A DNA stretch of 64,000 nt from Rhizobium sophorae (GTDB taxonomy: Bacteria > Pseudomonadota > Alphaproteobacteria > Rhizobiales > Rhizobiaceae), in the NCBI RefSeq assembly GCF_013087515.1, contig NZ_JABFCN010000023.1, positions 186,001 to 250,000 on the forward strand. Direction: 5' to 3'. The notes below the pieces were generated by a model that saw nothing but the letters and a program-made list of their open reading frames with translations, was not told the DNA's origin and did not search any database. Positions 46,462-55,202 of this stretch are shown in pieces (position 1 is the stretch's first letter; each line of letters starts with the position of its first letter). The position numbers and the translations under genes were made by a program.

Positions 46462-47496
46462 ATGCGGACACGTGTGGCACGGCTTTACCAGAAGGGCGAT
46501 CTCAGGGTCGAAACCGCCGCGGTTGCGGCTCCTGGTCCCGGCGAGGTGCTGCTCAAAATGGCGGCCGCAGGGATTTGCGGCTCCGACCTGCATTATTATC
46601 AGGACGGCGGTTTCGGCCCGGTCCGGGTTCGCGAGCCGATCATACCCGGCCACGAGGCATCGGGAACCGTGAGCCAAACAGGCGAGGGGGCCGACGTGAC
46701 GGCCGGGACGCTGGTGGCGGTCAATCCCAGCCAACCCTGCGGGCATTGCGAATATTGCCACGTGGGAATGCCGATCCACTGCCTGGAAATGCGCTTCATG
46801 GGCAGTGCGATGCGCCTGCCGCATGAGCAGGGCATGTTCCGGGAATGGCTGGTGGTGCCGGCCAAGCAGTGCTTTGCAGTCGGAGTTGCGACAACTGCGG
46901 CAGAAGCGGCCTGCAGCGAGCCGCTCTCCGTCTGCCTGCACGCGGCATCGCGCGCAGGAGAGATCACAGGCAAACGGGTGCTGGTCACCGGCGCCGGCCC
47001 GATCGGCGCTCTGATGGTTGCCGTCGCCTCCTATTACGGGGCAAGCGAGATCGTCGTGACCGATCTCGCGGATGCGGCGCTCACCAGGGCCAAAGCAATG
47101 GGCGCCAGCCGCACGATCAATGTTTCCAAAAATGCCCAGTCGCTTGCGGAATTCGAGGTGGGGAAGGGTTATTTCGATCTCGTCTTCGAATGCTCGGCCG
47201 CCGCCCCGGCCATCCGTGGCGCGATTGCCGCCATCAGGCCGCGCGGAACGATCGTGCAGGTCGGCGTCACAGGAGACGTCTCGATCCCTCTCAACGCCAT
47301 CGTCGGCAAGGAGCTTCAACTCCACGGAACGCAGCGATTCCACGAGGAGTTCGGTACTGCCGTCGAGCTGATCTCCAGCCGCAAGATCGACGTGCGGCCG
47401 ATCATCAGCCACAGCCTGCCGCTCGAAGAAGCAACCGCAGCCTTCACGCTCGCCGGCGACCGCTCGGCCGCCTGCAAGGTGCAACTGATCTTTTAG
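46462..47496 (+). CDS. L-idonate 5-dehydrogenase-like zinc alcohol dehydrogenase
   Basis: 344 residues, zinc MDR family. Catalytic zinc ligands: Cys in AAGICGSDLHYY, His-Glu in IPGHEASG. Structural zinc cluster CGHCEYCHVGMPIHC has all four cysteines. Rossmann motif VTGAGPIGALMVA. The CGSDLHYYQDGGFG form is typical for L-idonate 5-dehydrogenase, which makes 5-ketogluconate; sorbitol/xylitol dehydrogenases are the alternative. Nine bases after dctM, so it most likely oxidises the imported compound. Confidence 0.85.
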   Translation: MRTRVARLYQKGDLRVETAAVAAPGPGEVLLKMAAAGICGSDLHYYQDGGFGPVRVREPIIPGHEASGTVSQTGEGADVTAGTLVAVNPSQPCGHCEYCHVGMPIHCLEMRFMGSAMRLPHEQGMFREWLVVPAKQCFAVGVATTAAEAACSEPLSVCLHAASRAGEITGKRVLVTGAGPIGALMVAVASYYGASEIVVTDLADAALTRAKAMGASRTINVSKNAQSLAEFEVGKGYFDLVFECSAAAPAIRGAIAAIRPRGTIVQVGVTGDVSIPLNAIVGKELQLHGTQRFHEEFGTAVELISSRKIDVRPIISHSLPLEEATAAFTLAGDRSAACKVQLIF

Positions 47497-47578
47497 AACG
47501 CAGCGGCTGCCGGTCCGTCGGCGGAGGGGAGGAATAGGGACTCTCATTGGCAGGCGATTAGGCTGCCTCGTAACGCGT

Positions 47579-48043
47579 CTAGCGTCGGCCTCGCGTGCGC
47601 GTCGCCAGAACATTGCGGATCGAGAAGCTGGAATGGATCCTGAGGACGCCGGGCAAGGTCGAAAGGATCTCTTTGTGGATCCGCTCGAACTCGCCCGCAT
47701 TGGCGACCTCCACGCGCAGCAGGTAGTCCGAACCACCCGTCATCAGAAAACATTCCCGGATCTCGGGATGCCGGCGGACCGCCGCCTCGAGGCGATCGAG
47801 ATAGTCCTCCGTCTGCCGCTCTAGGGTGATGTTGATGATCACGGCGATCATCTCATCCGCATTGCCGGTGTCTACCAACACCGTATAGCCACGGATCACG
47901 CCTGATTTTTCCATGATCTTGATGCGCCTGAGGCAGGCCGATGGAGAGAGACCGATCTCGGCGGCGAGCTTGGCATTGCTCATGCGGGCATCGAGGCGCA
48001 GCAGTCTCAGGATATTGCGATCGATGGCGTCGAGAGCGGGCAT
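47579..48043 (-). CDS. Lrp/AsnC-family regulator, likely control of the dad operon
   Basis: 154 residues: helix-turn-helix (IDRNILRLLRLDARMSNAKLAAEIGLSPSACLRRIKIMEKSGVI) and a RAM ligand domain (GSDYLLRVEVANAGEFERIHKEILSTLPGVLRIHSSFSIRNVL). Divergent from the alanine racemase gene, the usual arrangement of DadR-like activators that sense L-alanine. Start at MPALDAIDRN; the upstream frame lacks a ribosome site. Confidence 0.92.
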   Translation of the reverse strand: MPALDAIDRNILRLLRLDARMSNAKLAAEIGLSPSACLRRIKIMEKSGVIRGYTVLVDTGNADEMIAVIINITLERQTEDYLDRLEAAVRRHPEIRECFLMTGGSDYLLRVEVANAGEFERIHKEILSTLPGVLRIHSSFSIRNVLATRTRGRR

Positions 48044-48168
48044 GAGAGATCGTTCCAAATTTTCGTTGATTATGCGGCTAATAAGCAAATCACACAATAA
48101 TCGACTACCGAATGATCGGCAATTTCGCTCATTATTTCATAAACTCCTTGAAATCGAGAAGGGTGGAC
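48044..48168. promoter_or_regulatory. AT-rich divergent promoter region of the dad operon
   Basis: 125 bases, clearly more AT-rich than surroundings (TTGATTATGCGGCTAATAAG and TCATTATTTCATAAA runs). It separates the Lrp gene from alanine racemase and is expected to hold Lrp sites, but no exact consensus was assigned. Confidence 0.45.
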
Positions 48169-49302
48169 ATGGATAGCGATATTTTGGTTTCCCGCACACG
48201 CACCGCTACGACCGCGCAGGGAGCCACGGGCTATCTGACGATCGATCTTGCCGCCATCGGCCGCAACTATCGCCAGCTCGTTTCGATGCTGGCACCGGTC
48301 CGCGCGGGCGCCGTCGTCAAGGCCGACGCCTATGGCCTTGGCGCCGAGCGGGTTGCGAGAACGCTTTACAGGGAAGGTTGCAGGCATTTCTTCGTCGCCC
48401 AATTTGTCGAGGCCGTGACGCTCCGACCGGCCCTTGCGCAGGATGCTCAGATTTTCGTGTTGAACGGCTTGCAGCCGGGTAACGAGATCGCCTGCGCCGA
48501 GATGGGCATCGTTCCGATTCTCAATTCACTGGCGCAGTGGCGGCAATGGTCGGCAGCTTCGCGCATTCTGAAGCGCTGCCTGCCAGCCGTCCTGCAGTTC
48601 GACACCGGCATGTCACGGCTCGGTTTTCCCCGGGAAGAGCGAGCGGAGCTGGCGGCGGCTCTTCGGGACGGCAGCAATGTCGAAATCCTGTTCATCATGA
48701 GCCATCTGGCCTCGGCCGATGACATCGACAGCGAACAGAACGGCGAGCAGTTTGCCGAGATGTCCAGCATCGCCGACGAATTTTCCGGATTCGATATTTC
48801 CTTCGCCAATTCCGGCGGCGTTTTCCTGGGCGACGCCTATCACGGCGTGCTCGCCCGCCCCGGCATCGCGCTTTATGGCGGCGCTCCGAACGCCGGTGAG
48901 AAGAACCCGATGGAGCCGGTCGTCAGCCTCGATGTCGCCGTCGTGCAGACGCGCACCGTGCCGGCGGGGGCGAAAGTCGGTTATGGCGGAGCGCATGTCA
49001 CGCAATGGGAAACACGTCTCGCCACCATTGCCGCCGGCTATGCCGATGGGCTGCCACGATGCCTCAGCGATCGCGGCGCCGTCTATTTCAAGGGCATCCG
49101 CCTGCCGATCGTCGGCCACGTGTCGATGGACAGCACGACCGTCGACATCACAGCACTGCCCGAAGGGGCGCTGACCTTCGGCAGCCTTGTCGAAGTGCTT
49201 GGCCGCCATCAGACGCTTGAGGACATTGCCCGCGACGCCGGCACCATTTCTTACGAAATCCTAACCGGCCTGGGCGATCGTTACGACAGGCAATATCGCT
49301 AA
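48169..49302 (+). CDS. dadX: Catabolic alanine racemase
   Basis: 377 residues. PLP lysine in [52 protein letters not shown] and the catalytic-tyrosine region [11 protein letters not shown]-terminal [13 protein letters not shown]. Converts L-alanine to D-alanine, which the next gene product would oxidise. Its place before dadA suggests the degradative rather than cell-wall enzyme. ATG at 48169 with AAGGGTGG upstream. Confidence 0.93.
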   Translation: MDSDILVSRTRTATTAQGATGYLTIDLAAIGRNYRQLVSMLAPVRAGAVVKADAYGLGAERVARTLYREGCRHFFVAQFVEAVTLRPALAQDAQIFVLNGLQPGNEIACAEMGIVPILNSLAQWRQWSAASRILKRCLPAVLQFDTGMSRLGFPREERAELAAALRDGSNVEILFIMSHLASADDIDSEQNGEQFAEMSSIADEFSGFDISFANSGGVFLGDAYHGVLARPGIALYGGAPNAGEKNPMEPVVSLDVAVVQTRTVPAGAKVGYGGAHVTQWETRLATIAAGYADGLPRCLSDRGAVYFKGIRLPIVGHVSMDSTTVDITALPEGALTFGSLVEVLGRHQTLEDIARDAGTISYEILTGLGDRYDRQYR

Positions 49303-49331
49303 GAGCCGGCGGCTCCATCATTGGGAACATC

Positions 49332-50606
49332 ATGAAGGTCATCGTTCTAGGAGCCGGCATTGTCGGCGTCACATCCGCTTATCAGCTGGCCAAGGCCGGC
49401 CATGAGGTCACGGTCGTCGACCGGCAGCCGGGTCCTGCGCTGGAGACCAGCTTTGCCAATGCCGGCGAAGTCTCCTTCGGCTATTGCTCGCCATGGGCGG
49501 CGCCCGGCATTCCCATGAAGGCCATGAAGTGGCTGTTCATGAAACATGCGCCGCTCATCCTGCGCCCGAAACTCGACATGGCCATGCTCTCCTGGATGGC
49601 GAGGATGCTGTCGAACTGCACCTCCGAGCGTTATGCGATCAACAAGAGCCGCATGCTGCGCCTTGCCGATTACAGCCGCATCGCGCTGGCCGAACTTCGC
49701 GCCGAGACCGGCATCGCCTATGATGAACGCATGCAGGGAACCCTGCAGCTGTTCCGCACCCAGCAGCAGCTCGAGGCCTCGGCTAAGGATGTCAAGGCGC
49801 TGGCTGCCGACGGCATTCCCTATGAGGTGCTGGACCGGGACGGCTGCATCCGCTTCGAACCGGCGCTGAAGCATGTGCGAGAGAAGATTGTCGGCGGTCT
49901 GCTGACGCCGAAGGACGAAACCGGCGATTGCTTCAAGTTCACCAATGCGCTGGCGGCCAAAGCCGAGGAGCTCGGCGTGCGTTTTGCTTACGGGACGACG
50001 ATCAAGGCGCTGGATGTGGAGGCCGGCCGGGTGCGTGGGGTCATCACCGATCGTGAGCGGATGAGTGCGGAGGCGGTGGTGGTCGCGCTCGGCAGCTATT
50101 CGCCGCTGCTGCTCAAGCCGCTCGGCATCCGGCTGCCGGTCTATCCCGTCAAGGGCTATTCGCTCACCATCCCGATCACCGATGCGTCACGCGCGCCGGA
50201 ATCGACCGTCATGGACGAGACCTACAAGATCGCGATCACCCGGCTCGGCGATCGCATTCGTGTCGGCGGCATGGCCGAAATATCAGGCTATACCAATGAT
50301 CTCGGCCTGGCCCGCCGCGACACGCTGGAATACTCGGTCACCGATCTCTTCCCCGGTGGCGATATTTCCAAGGCCTCCTTCTGGTCCGGCCTGCGCCCGA
50401 TGACGCCCGATGGCACGCCGGTCATCGGCCCGACAAAGGTCGCCGGTCTCTTCCTCAATACAGGCCACGGCACGCTCGGCTGGACCATGAGCACCGGTTC
50501 GGCGCGGCTCATCGGCGATCTCGTCAGCGGCGGCCAGCCGGAAATCGACGCCAAGGATCTTGCAATCAGCCGCTACGGCCGAAACGCCGAGGCAAAAAAG
50601 AGATGA
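49332..50606 (+). CDS. dadA: D-amino-acid dehydrogenase small subunit
   Basis: 424 residues, FAD-dependent. The dinucleotide motif [28 protein letters not shown] is at the N-terminus; [32 protein letters not shown] and the C-terminal [16 protein letters not shown] segment are DadA hallmarks. Deaminates D-alanine to pyruvate, passing electrons to the membrane quinone pool. Thirty bases after dadX, one operon. Confidence 0.95.
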   Translation: MKVIVLGAGIVGVTSAYQLAKAGHEVTVVDRQPGPALETSFANAGEVSFGYCSPWAAPGIPMKAMKWLFMKHAPLILRPKLDMAMLSWMARMLSNCTSERYAINKSRMLRLADYSRIALAELRAETGIAYDERMQGTLQLFRTQQQLEASAKDVKALAADGIPYEVLDRDGCIRFEPALKHVREKIVGGLLTPKDETGDCFKFTNALAAKAEELGVRFAYGTTIKALDVEAGRVRGVITDRERMSAEAVVVALGSYSPLLLKPLGIRLPVYPVKGYSLTIPITDASRAPESTVMDETYKIAITRLGDRIRVGGMAEISGYTNDLGLARRDTLEYSVTDLFPGGDISKASFWSGLRPMTPDGTPVIGPTKVAGLFLNTGHGTLGWTMSTGSARLIGDLVSGGQPEIDAKDLAISRYGRNAEAKKR

Positions 50607-50660
50607 ACATGATTGCACAAATCCATTATCACTTGTGTCCATCGTTTTTCGAGGTCGCGA

Positions 50661-51683
50661 ATGTCCGTTAATTCTCATATACATAGCAATGGCAGCCTCG
50701 GCCGACAGCTGGCGGTGCAGAGCATGTTGTTTCGGGAAACGGCGCACAGCGGAACAGACCCCGACGAGCTCTCGGAAATATTGTCGACACCAAACTCCCC
50801 GATCAAGGTTGCCGCCGAAGGCAATATGCCGATTGCATACCACTGCAATTTCGTCTCCGTGGGAGAAGAGGTAACGGTAGCCGACTGTACCTACGAAGGC
50901 ACAATCCTGATCAGGCGGGAGGCGCCCAGCGACAGGATGATCGTTTTTCTGCCGATGGCGGGCAACGCCTCCTTCGAAGGCATGCGGGAGCAAATATATT
51001 CCGTTCCCGCCCGTGGTACGATCCTTGAGGCAGGTCGTGTCGCGGGTGCCCGCCTGTTTGGCCCCCGCCGTCATTTCGGCCTGTTCGTCGATCAGGCGAA
51101 GATCGTCAGCCACCTCACGCATATGTTCGAACGAACGATCAGCGGCGATGTCGATTTTCATCCTCACATCGATCTGACAACCGGTCCGGGGCTTGTGTTA
51201 CAGCAACTTGTCTCGAGCCTCCATCGCGGCCTCAGCGGCAACGGACCGCTGCAACGGTCGCCGCTGGCCGCCGGCTCACTCTGCGACGCGGCGATCTATC
51301 TGCTTCTGGAAACCTGCCCCAATCGCTATTCGAAAGAACTTGCGCTCCCTGCTCCGGCACCGGCCCCACGCCATGTGAAATGGGCGATCGACTTCATGCA
51401 GGAACACATCGCCGAGCCTATTTCGCTCAACGATATCGCAATGGCAGCCAAGGTAAGCGTTCGGACTTTGCAACAGGGCTTCCGGCAGTTCAGGGATACG
51501 ACCCCGATGGCCTACCTGCATGAACTTCGCATGGTTGCCGCCCATCGCGATTTGCTCGAGTCTGACGCGAAGCAGGGCATCGCCGACGTCGCGCTCAGGT
51601 GGGGATTTACGCATCTGGGGCGGTTTGCAGCAGAATACAGGAAGCGCTTCGGCCAGTTGCCGTCAGAGACCTTGAGGCGCTGA
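50661..51683 (+). CDS. AraC-family transcriptional regulator
   Basis: 340 residues. The N-terminal ligand domain (about 1-225) is of the AraC_binding_2 style; the double helix-turn-helix lies at about 240-338 (IDFMQEHIAEPISLNDIAMAAKVSVRTLQQGFRQFRDTTPMAYL and GIADVALRWGFTHLGRFAAEYRKRFGQLPSETLRR). The start is MSVNSHIHSNG. Position between dadA and a convergent aminotransferase gene suggests an amino-acid or amine catabolism role, not proven. Confidence 0.9.
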   Translation: MSVNSHIHSNGSLGRQLAVQSMLFRETAHSGTDPDELSEILSTPNSPIKVAAEGNMPIAYHCNFVSVGEEVTVADCTYEGTILIRREAPSDRMIVFLPMAGNASFEGMREQIYSVPARGTILEAGRVAGARLFGPRRHFGLFVDQAKIVSHLTHMFERTISGDVDFHPHIDLTTGPGLVLQQLVSSLHRGLSGNGPLQRSPLAAGSLCDAAIYLLLETCPNRYSKELALPAPAPAPRHVKWAIDFMQEHIAEPISLNDIAMAAKVSVRTLQQGFRQFRDTTPMAYLHELRMVAAHRDLLESDAKQGIADVALRWGFTHLGRFAAEYRKRFGQLPSETLRR

Positions 51684-51768
51684 GGTCCGATCTCGCTGTG
51701 CCGGAGGGTTCCGTCGACGATGGACCAGACGTCCGATCGCCGACGGGAGCAGAACGCGGGATGCGGAT

Positions 51769-53103
51769 CTATGCAGCGCGCTTCAGGGCATCACCGAGTG
51801 TCGAAACAATCGTGTCGATCTGGTCTTTCTCGATAATGAGCGGCGGGGAGAGGGCGATAATGTCGCCGGTCACCCGGATCAGCAGGCCCTTGTTGAAGCA
51901 GTCAACGAAGATTTCGTAGGCGCGGGTTCCCGGCGCCCCGTCACGAGGAGCCAGTTCGACCGCGCCGACCAGTCCGAGATTGCGGATGTCGACGACATGA
52001 GGCAGCCCATTCAGTGAATGGAGCGCCTCCTGCCAGTACTCGGCCAAATCGGCTGCCCGGGTCAGCAGGCCTTCCTCCTCATAGATCTCCAGAGTAGCGA
52101 GCCCGGCGGCACAGGCGACCGGATGGCCGGAATAGGTATAGCCGTGGAAGAGTTCGATCGCGTTTTCCGGTCCGACCATCAGGCCGTCATAGATCTTGCG
52201 GCTGGCAAAGACCGCGCCCATCGGGATCGTGCCGTTGGTGATGCCCTTTGCCGTGGTGATCAAGTCAGGAACAACGCCGAAGTAGTCGGTCGCGAAAGGG
52301 GTGCCGAGACGCCCGAAGCCGGTGATGACCTCGTCGAAGATCAGCAGAATCCCGTGCTTGTCGGCGGTCGCGCGCAGCTTCTCCAGATAGCCCCTCGGAG
52401 GCAGGACCACGCCGGCCGATCCCGACATCGGCTCGACGATAACCGCAGCGATGGTTTCGGCGCCGTGCAACTGCACCAGGCGCTCAAGATCGTCCGCCAG
52501 TTCCACGCCGTGCGGGGGGAGCCCCTTTGAAAACGCGTTGCGTCCGATGTCGAGCGTGTGGCGCATATGGTCGGCCGGTATCTGCGGGAAGACCCGCCGG
52601 TTGTTGACGAGACCGCCGACGGAAATGCCGCCGAAGCCGACGCCATGATATCCCTTCTCACGCCCGATGATCCGCGTGCGGGTGCCCTGGCCGATCGCCC
52701 GCTGATAGGCGATGGCGATCTTGAGCGCCGTATCGACCGATTCCGAGCCCGAGCCGGTGAAGAAGATCCTGTCGAGCTTGGCCTCTGGGCCGCCCGGGGC
52801 GTTCGCAGCCAATTTCGAGGCGAAGTCGAAGGCGATCGGATGCCCCATCTGAAAGGTTGGCGCATAATCCAGCGTTGCAAGCTGTCGTTCGACGGCTTGG
52901 GAAATCTTCTTGCGGCCGTGGCCGGCATTGCAGCACCAGAGCCCGGCCGTGCCGTCAAGTACCTGCTTTCCATCGACGTCGGTGTAATACATACCTTCTG
53001 CTGCTGCGAGAAGGCGCGGCGTGGCCTTGAATTGCCGGTTCGCGGTGAACGGCATCCAGAAATTTTCGAGTACGGGCGCGTTCGTTTTGCTGAGCTGGTC
53101 CAT
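51769..53103 (-). CDS. Class-III PLP aminotransferase (omega-aminotransferase type)
   Basis: 444 residues. Schiff-base lysine in ITTAKGITNG; LIFDEVITGFGRLGTPFATDYFGV, GYHGVGFGGISVGG and HGYTYSGHPVACAAGLATLEIYEEEGLL are typical of beta-alanine/omega-amino acid:pyruvate transaminases. Would move an amino group from an omega-amino acid or amine to pyruvate. AAGGAGGCC before the ATG. Divergent from an XRE-cupin regulator that probably controls it. Confidence 0.92.
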   Translation of the reverse strand: MDQLSKTNAPVLENFWMPFTANRQFKATPRLLAAAEGMYYTDVDGKQVLDGTAGLWCCNAGHGRKKISQAVERQLATLDYAPTFQMGHPIAFDFASKLAANAPGGPEAKLDRIFFTGSGSESVDTALKIAIAYQRAIGQGTRTRIIGREKGYHGVGFGGISVGGLVNNRRVFPQIPADHMRHTLDIGRNAFSKGLPPHGVELADDLERLVQLHGAETIAAVIVEPMSGSAGVVLPPRGYLEKLRATADKHGILLIFDEVITGFGRLGTPFATDYFGVVPDLITTAKGITNGTIPMGAVFASRKIYDGLMVGPENAIELFHGYTYSGHPVACAAGLATLEIYEEEGLLTRAADLAEYWQEALHSLNGLPHVVDIRNLGLVGAVELAPRDGAPGTRAYEIFVDCFNKGLLIRVTGDIIALSPPLIIEKDQIDTIVSTLGDALKRAA

Positions 53104-53183
53104 CCTGGCCTCCTTTGGGGATGGCGCCGAGAATGGCAATTTCTTACTTTCAAACAAGTCCTTTTCTTTGTCGGTGCAAGTTG

Positions 53184-53194
53184 TTGAAATTCAA
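53184..53194. promoter_or_regulatory. Candidate operator between aminotransferase and XRE genes
   Basis: TTGAAATTCAA is a perfect 11-bp palindrome in the 144-bp divergent spacer; a related TTTCAAACAA lies at 53148. AT-rich symmetric sites suit a PuuR-like XRE regulator. Confidence 0.45.
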
Positions 53195-53247
53195 AGGATG
53201 GAAAGATATGATTTTGTATATTCTGGACAACACAAACGAACCGCACC

Positions 53248-53796
53248 ATGTCCGTCGATATCGGCAGCCGTCTTCGCCATCTCCGCATCGCCCATAAGCT
53301 TTCCCAGCGTGAGCTCGCCAAGCGCACCGGAGTGCCCAATTCGACGATCTCGCTGATCGAATCGAACGCCTCCAATCCCTCGGTCGGCGCCTTGAAGCGA
53401 ATTCTGGACGGCATCCCCATCGGCCTGGCGGAATTCTTCGCCTTCGAGCCCGAGCGTCCAAGGAAGGCCTTCTATGCGGCCGAGGAGCTGGTGGAGATCG
53501 GCAAGGGCGCCATCTCCTACAGGCAGGTTGGAGAAAACCTGTTCGGGCGCAGCCTGCAAATACTCAAGGAATGCTACCAGCCGGGCGCCGACACCGGAAA
53601 GGTTCCGCTTGTTCACGAGGGGGAAGAGGGCGGGATCGTGCTCTCGGGAAGGCTCGAGGTGACGGTCGATGACGAGCGGCGGATCCTTGGGCCGGGTGAC
53701 GCCTACTATTTCGAAAGCAGGCGCCCTCATCGCTTCCGCTGCGTCGGACCGGTGCCCTGCGAGGTCATCAGCGCCTGCACGCCGCCGACGTTCTAG
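53248..53796 (+). CDS. XRE-cupin transcriptional regulator (PuuR-like)
   Basis: 182 residues: HTH at about 8-62 (LRHLRIAHKLSQRELAKRTGVPNSTISLIESNASNPSVGALKRILDGI) and a C-terminal cupin barrel (VPLVHEGEEGGIVLSGRLEVTVDDERRILGPGDAYYFESRRPHRFR). Such proteins regulate putrescine, amino-acid or omega-amino-acid catabolism. Divergent from the aminotransferase and overlapping by four bases, tail to tail, with the ProC-like gene. Confidence 0.92.
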   Translation: MSVDIGSRLRHLRIAHKLSQRELAKRTGVPNSTISLIESNASNPSVGALKRILDGIPIGLAEFFAFEPERPRKAFYAAEELVEIGKGAISYRQVGENLFGRSLQILKECYQPGADTGKVPLVHEGEEGGIVLSGRLEVTVDDERRILGPGDAYYFESRRPHRFRCVGPVPCEVISACTPPTF

Positions 53797-54575
53797 GTCC
53801 TGCCCTCGATCCGGGCAAGTACGCCGTCGAGTGCAGCGGTCAGTGCGGCAAGGCCGCCCTTCTTCTCGAAGTCTGAGAAAACCTGCTCGTTCAGTCCGCC
53901 CTTGGTCGCGAATTCGCGGCTCAGCGCGCTGAACGGTTCGTTGCCTGGGCTGTTCGCTTTTTGCGCAAGGCTTGCAAAGAGCGGGGCAATGTAGGCCTGT
54001 CCCTTCGCCTTTTCGAGGCCGCTTTTCTCCAGCCAGACGGCAATCTGCTCCATGATGCCGAAATAGGTCGACATCATTGCGCTCGCTGCTGCGAGAAGAT
54101 CATATTCCTTCCTCGACTGGCATTGGACAGCGGTTCCGAGCGCATCGAAAAGCGCTGCGACGGCGGTATCGGGCGGATAGATGGCAGTGACGCCTTGCCG
54201 GCCTGCGACGAAGGGCAGGGGAATCGCCTGCACCAGATGCACGTCGGCGGCGATCCACTCGGAGAGGGCCTGGCGCTCCGTCGCCGCAACGAGGCTGACG
54301 ATCATTTGGCCATCCCTGAATGATAGCGCACGCACGACCTCCTCGGCGACCTGCGGCCGTATCGCCAGGAACACCAAGTCGCTGCGCTCGACGACGTCCT
54401 GATTGTCCTTGGCAATTCTCACGGCGGTGAATTCTTCTGCCAGCGTCGCGGCGATGTGAGCGCTTCGTGGAGACACGTGAATCTCGGAGGCATAGGCCGG
54501 CTCAGTGAGAAGCCCGCGAACCATCGCTTCGGTGATCGCGCCGGTTCCGACGAACCCAATGCTGTCTATTGTCAC
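53793..54575 (-). CDS. Pyrroline-5-carboxylate reductase-like protein
   Basis: 260 residues. Rossmann start SIGFVGTGAITEAMVRGLL, DLVFLAIRPQVAEEVV, a proline-rich IPLPFVAGRQGVT and C-terminal helices with EFATKGGLNEQVFSDF. ProC reduces pyrroline-5-carboxylate to proline; in catabolic clusters, paralogues handle other cyclic imines. The final helix motif differs from housekeeping ProC (TPGGTT), so a specialised role is possible. Confidence 0.82.
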   Translation of the reverse strand: MTIDSIGFVGTGAITEAMVRGLLTEPAYASEIHVSPRSAHIAATLAEEFTAVRIAKDNQDVVERSDLVFLAIRPQVAEEVVRALSFRDGQMIVSLVAATERQALSEWIAADVHLVQAIPLPFVAGRQGVTAIYPPDTAVAALFDALGTAVQCQSRKEYDLLAAASAMMSTYFGIMEQIAVWLEKSGLEKAKGQAYIAPLFASLAQKANSPGNEPFSALSREFATKGGLNEQVFSDFEKKGGLAALTAALDGVLARIEGRT

Positions 54576-54849
54576 TTGATTACTCCGCAGCTTGCAGCGG
54601 CCCTAGCGCGACATCGGTCGTGTAGTTCTCGCGCATTTTCGCTTGATTTGCCGACATGCTGCCGACGTGACTCCCTAGCCAATATGCGCCGAGATGAAAA
54701 TAACAGAAACAGCCGGGGCCGACGAGTGGAACCGCACTCTTCGCCCGCTGCGCTTTCCCTGTATCGTCCGGTGACGGCGATGACGGCGCAATCTCCATTC
54801 ATGATCCTGCTTCCGTTTCGGAATTCATACGCTTACAAGGTCGTGGCCT
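54576..54849. other. Spacer between ProC-like gene and the frameshifted remnant
   Basis: 274 bases without a recognisable gene. It probably holds the ProC-like promoter. Confidence 0.35.
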
Positions 54850-55174
54850 GTGAACATTCGACCGAACGGAAGGTTCGATATGCTGGCCCAGCAGCGGATC
54901 GGCCGGCTCGTCTTCGGGAAGCGGCCGCTGGCGGCGCGCGGATATCTGGAAAGCGCCGGCTTCCATCTCGTCGGATTGCCGGAGGTCTATATGCCTGAGA
55001 CGGCCGGCAGCGAAAGGCAGGTCGTTGCCATCATCGATGCGGTTGCCGAGGAGCTCGCCGAGCGGGGGCTCGACCTGACGTTGAAGGAACGCCAAAAGCC
55101 TCTCCTTCGATTCCACCTACGAAGTGGACGAGTTCAAGTTCAATCCATACGGCATCGTCAGGCTCCCGGAGTGA
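54850..55174 (+). pseudogene. Frameshifted remnant of an unrecognised gene
   Basis: A protein-like stretch in one frame (FDMLAQQRIGRLVFGKRPLAARGYLESAGF to AVAEELAERGLDLTLKERQ) continues after about 55090 in the next frame as SFDSTYEVDEFKFNPYGIVRLPE and a stop at 55172-55174. Both segments look like real coding sequence, so one base is probably lost or gained. A candidate earlier segment (FRNSYAYKVVACEHSTERK) lies in a third frame upstream. No family was recognised. Confidence 0.35.
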
Positions 55175-55202
55175 GCCGGGGTTCGATCTCGGGTTTGCTC
55201 GC

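Noticed and set aside
44971..47736. 921-codon minus-strand open frame across dctM and the dehydrogenase
   Set aside because: The composition is Arg/His/Asp-rich shadow, and both plus-strand genes have full family motifs.
53793..53796. Overlap of XRE and ProC-like genes as a frameshift artefact
   Set aside because: The genes are convergent and both end with intact family C-termini, so a 4-base tail overlap is normal.
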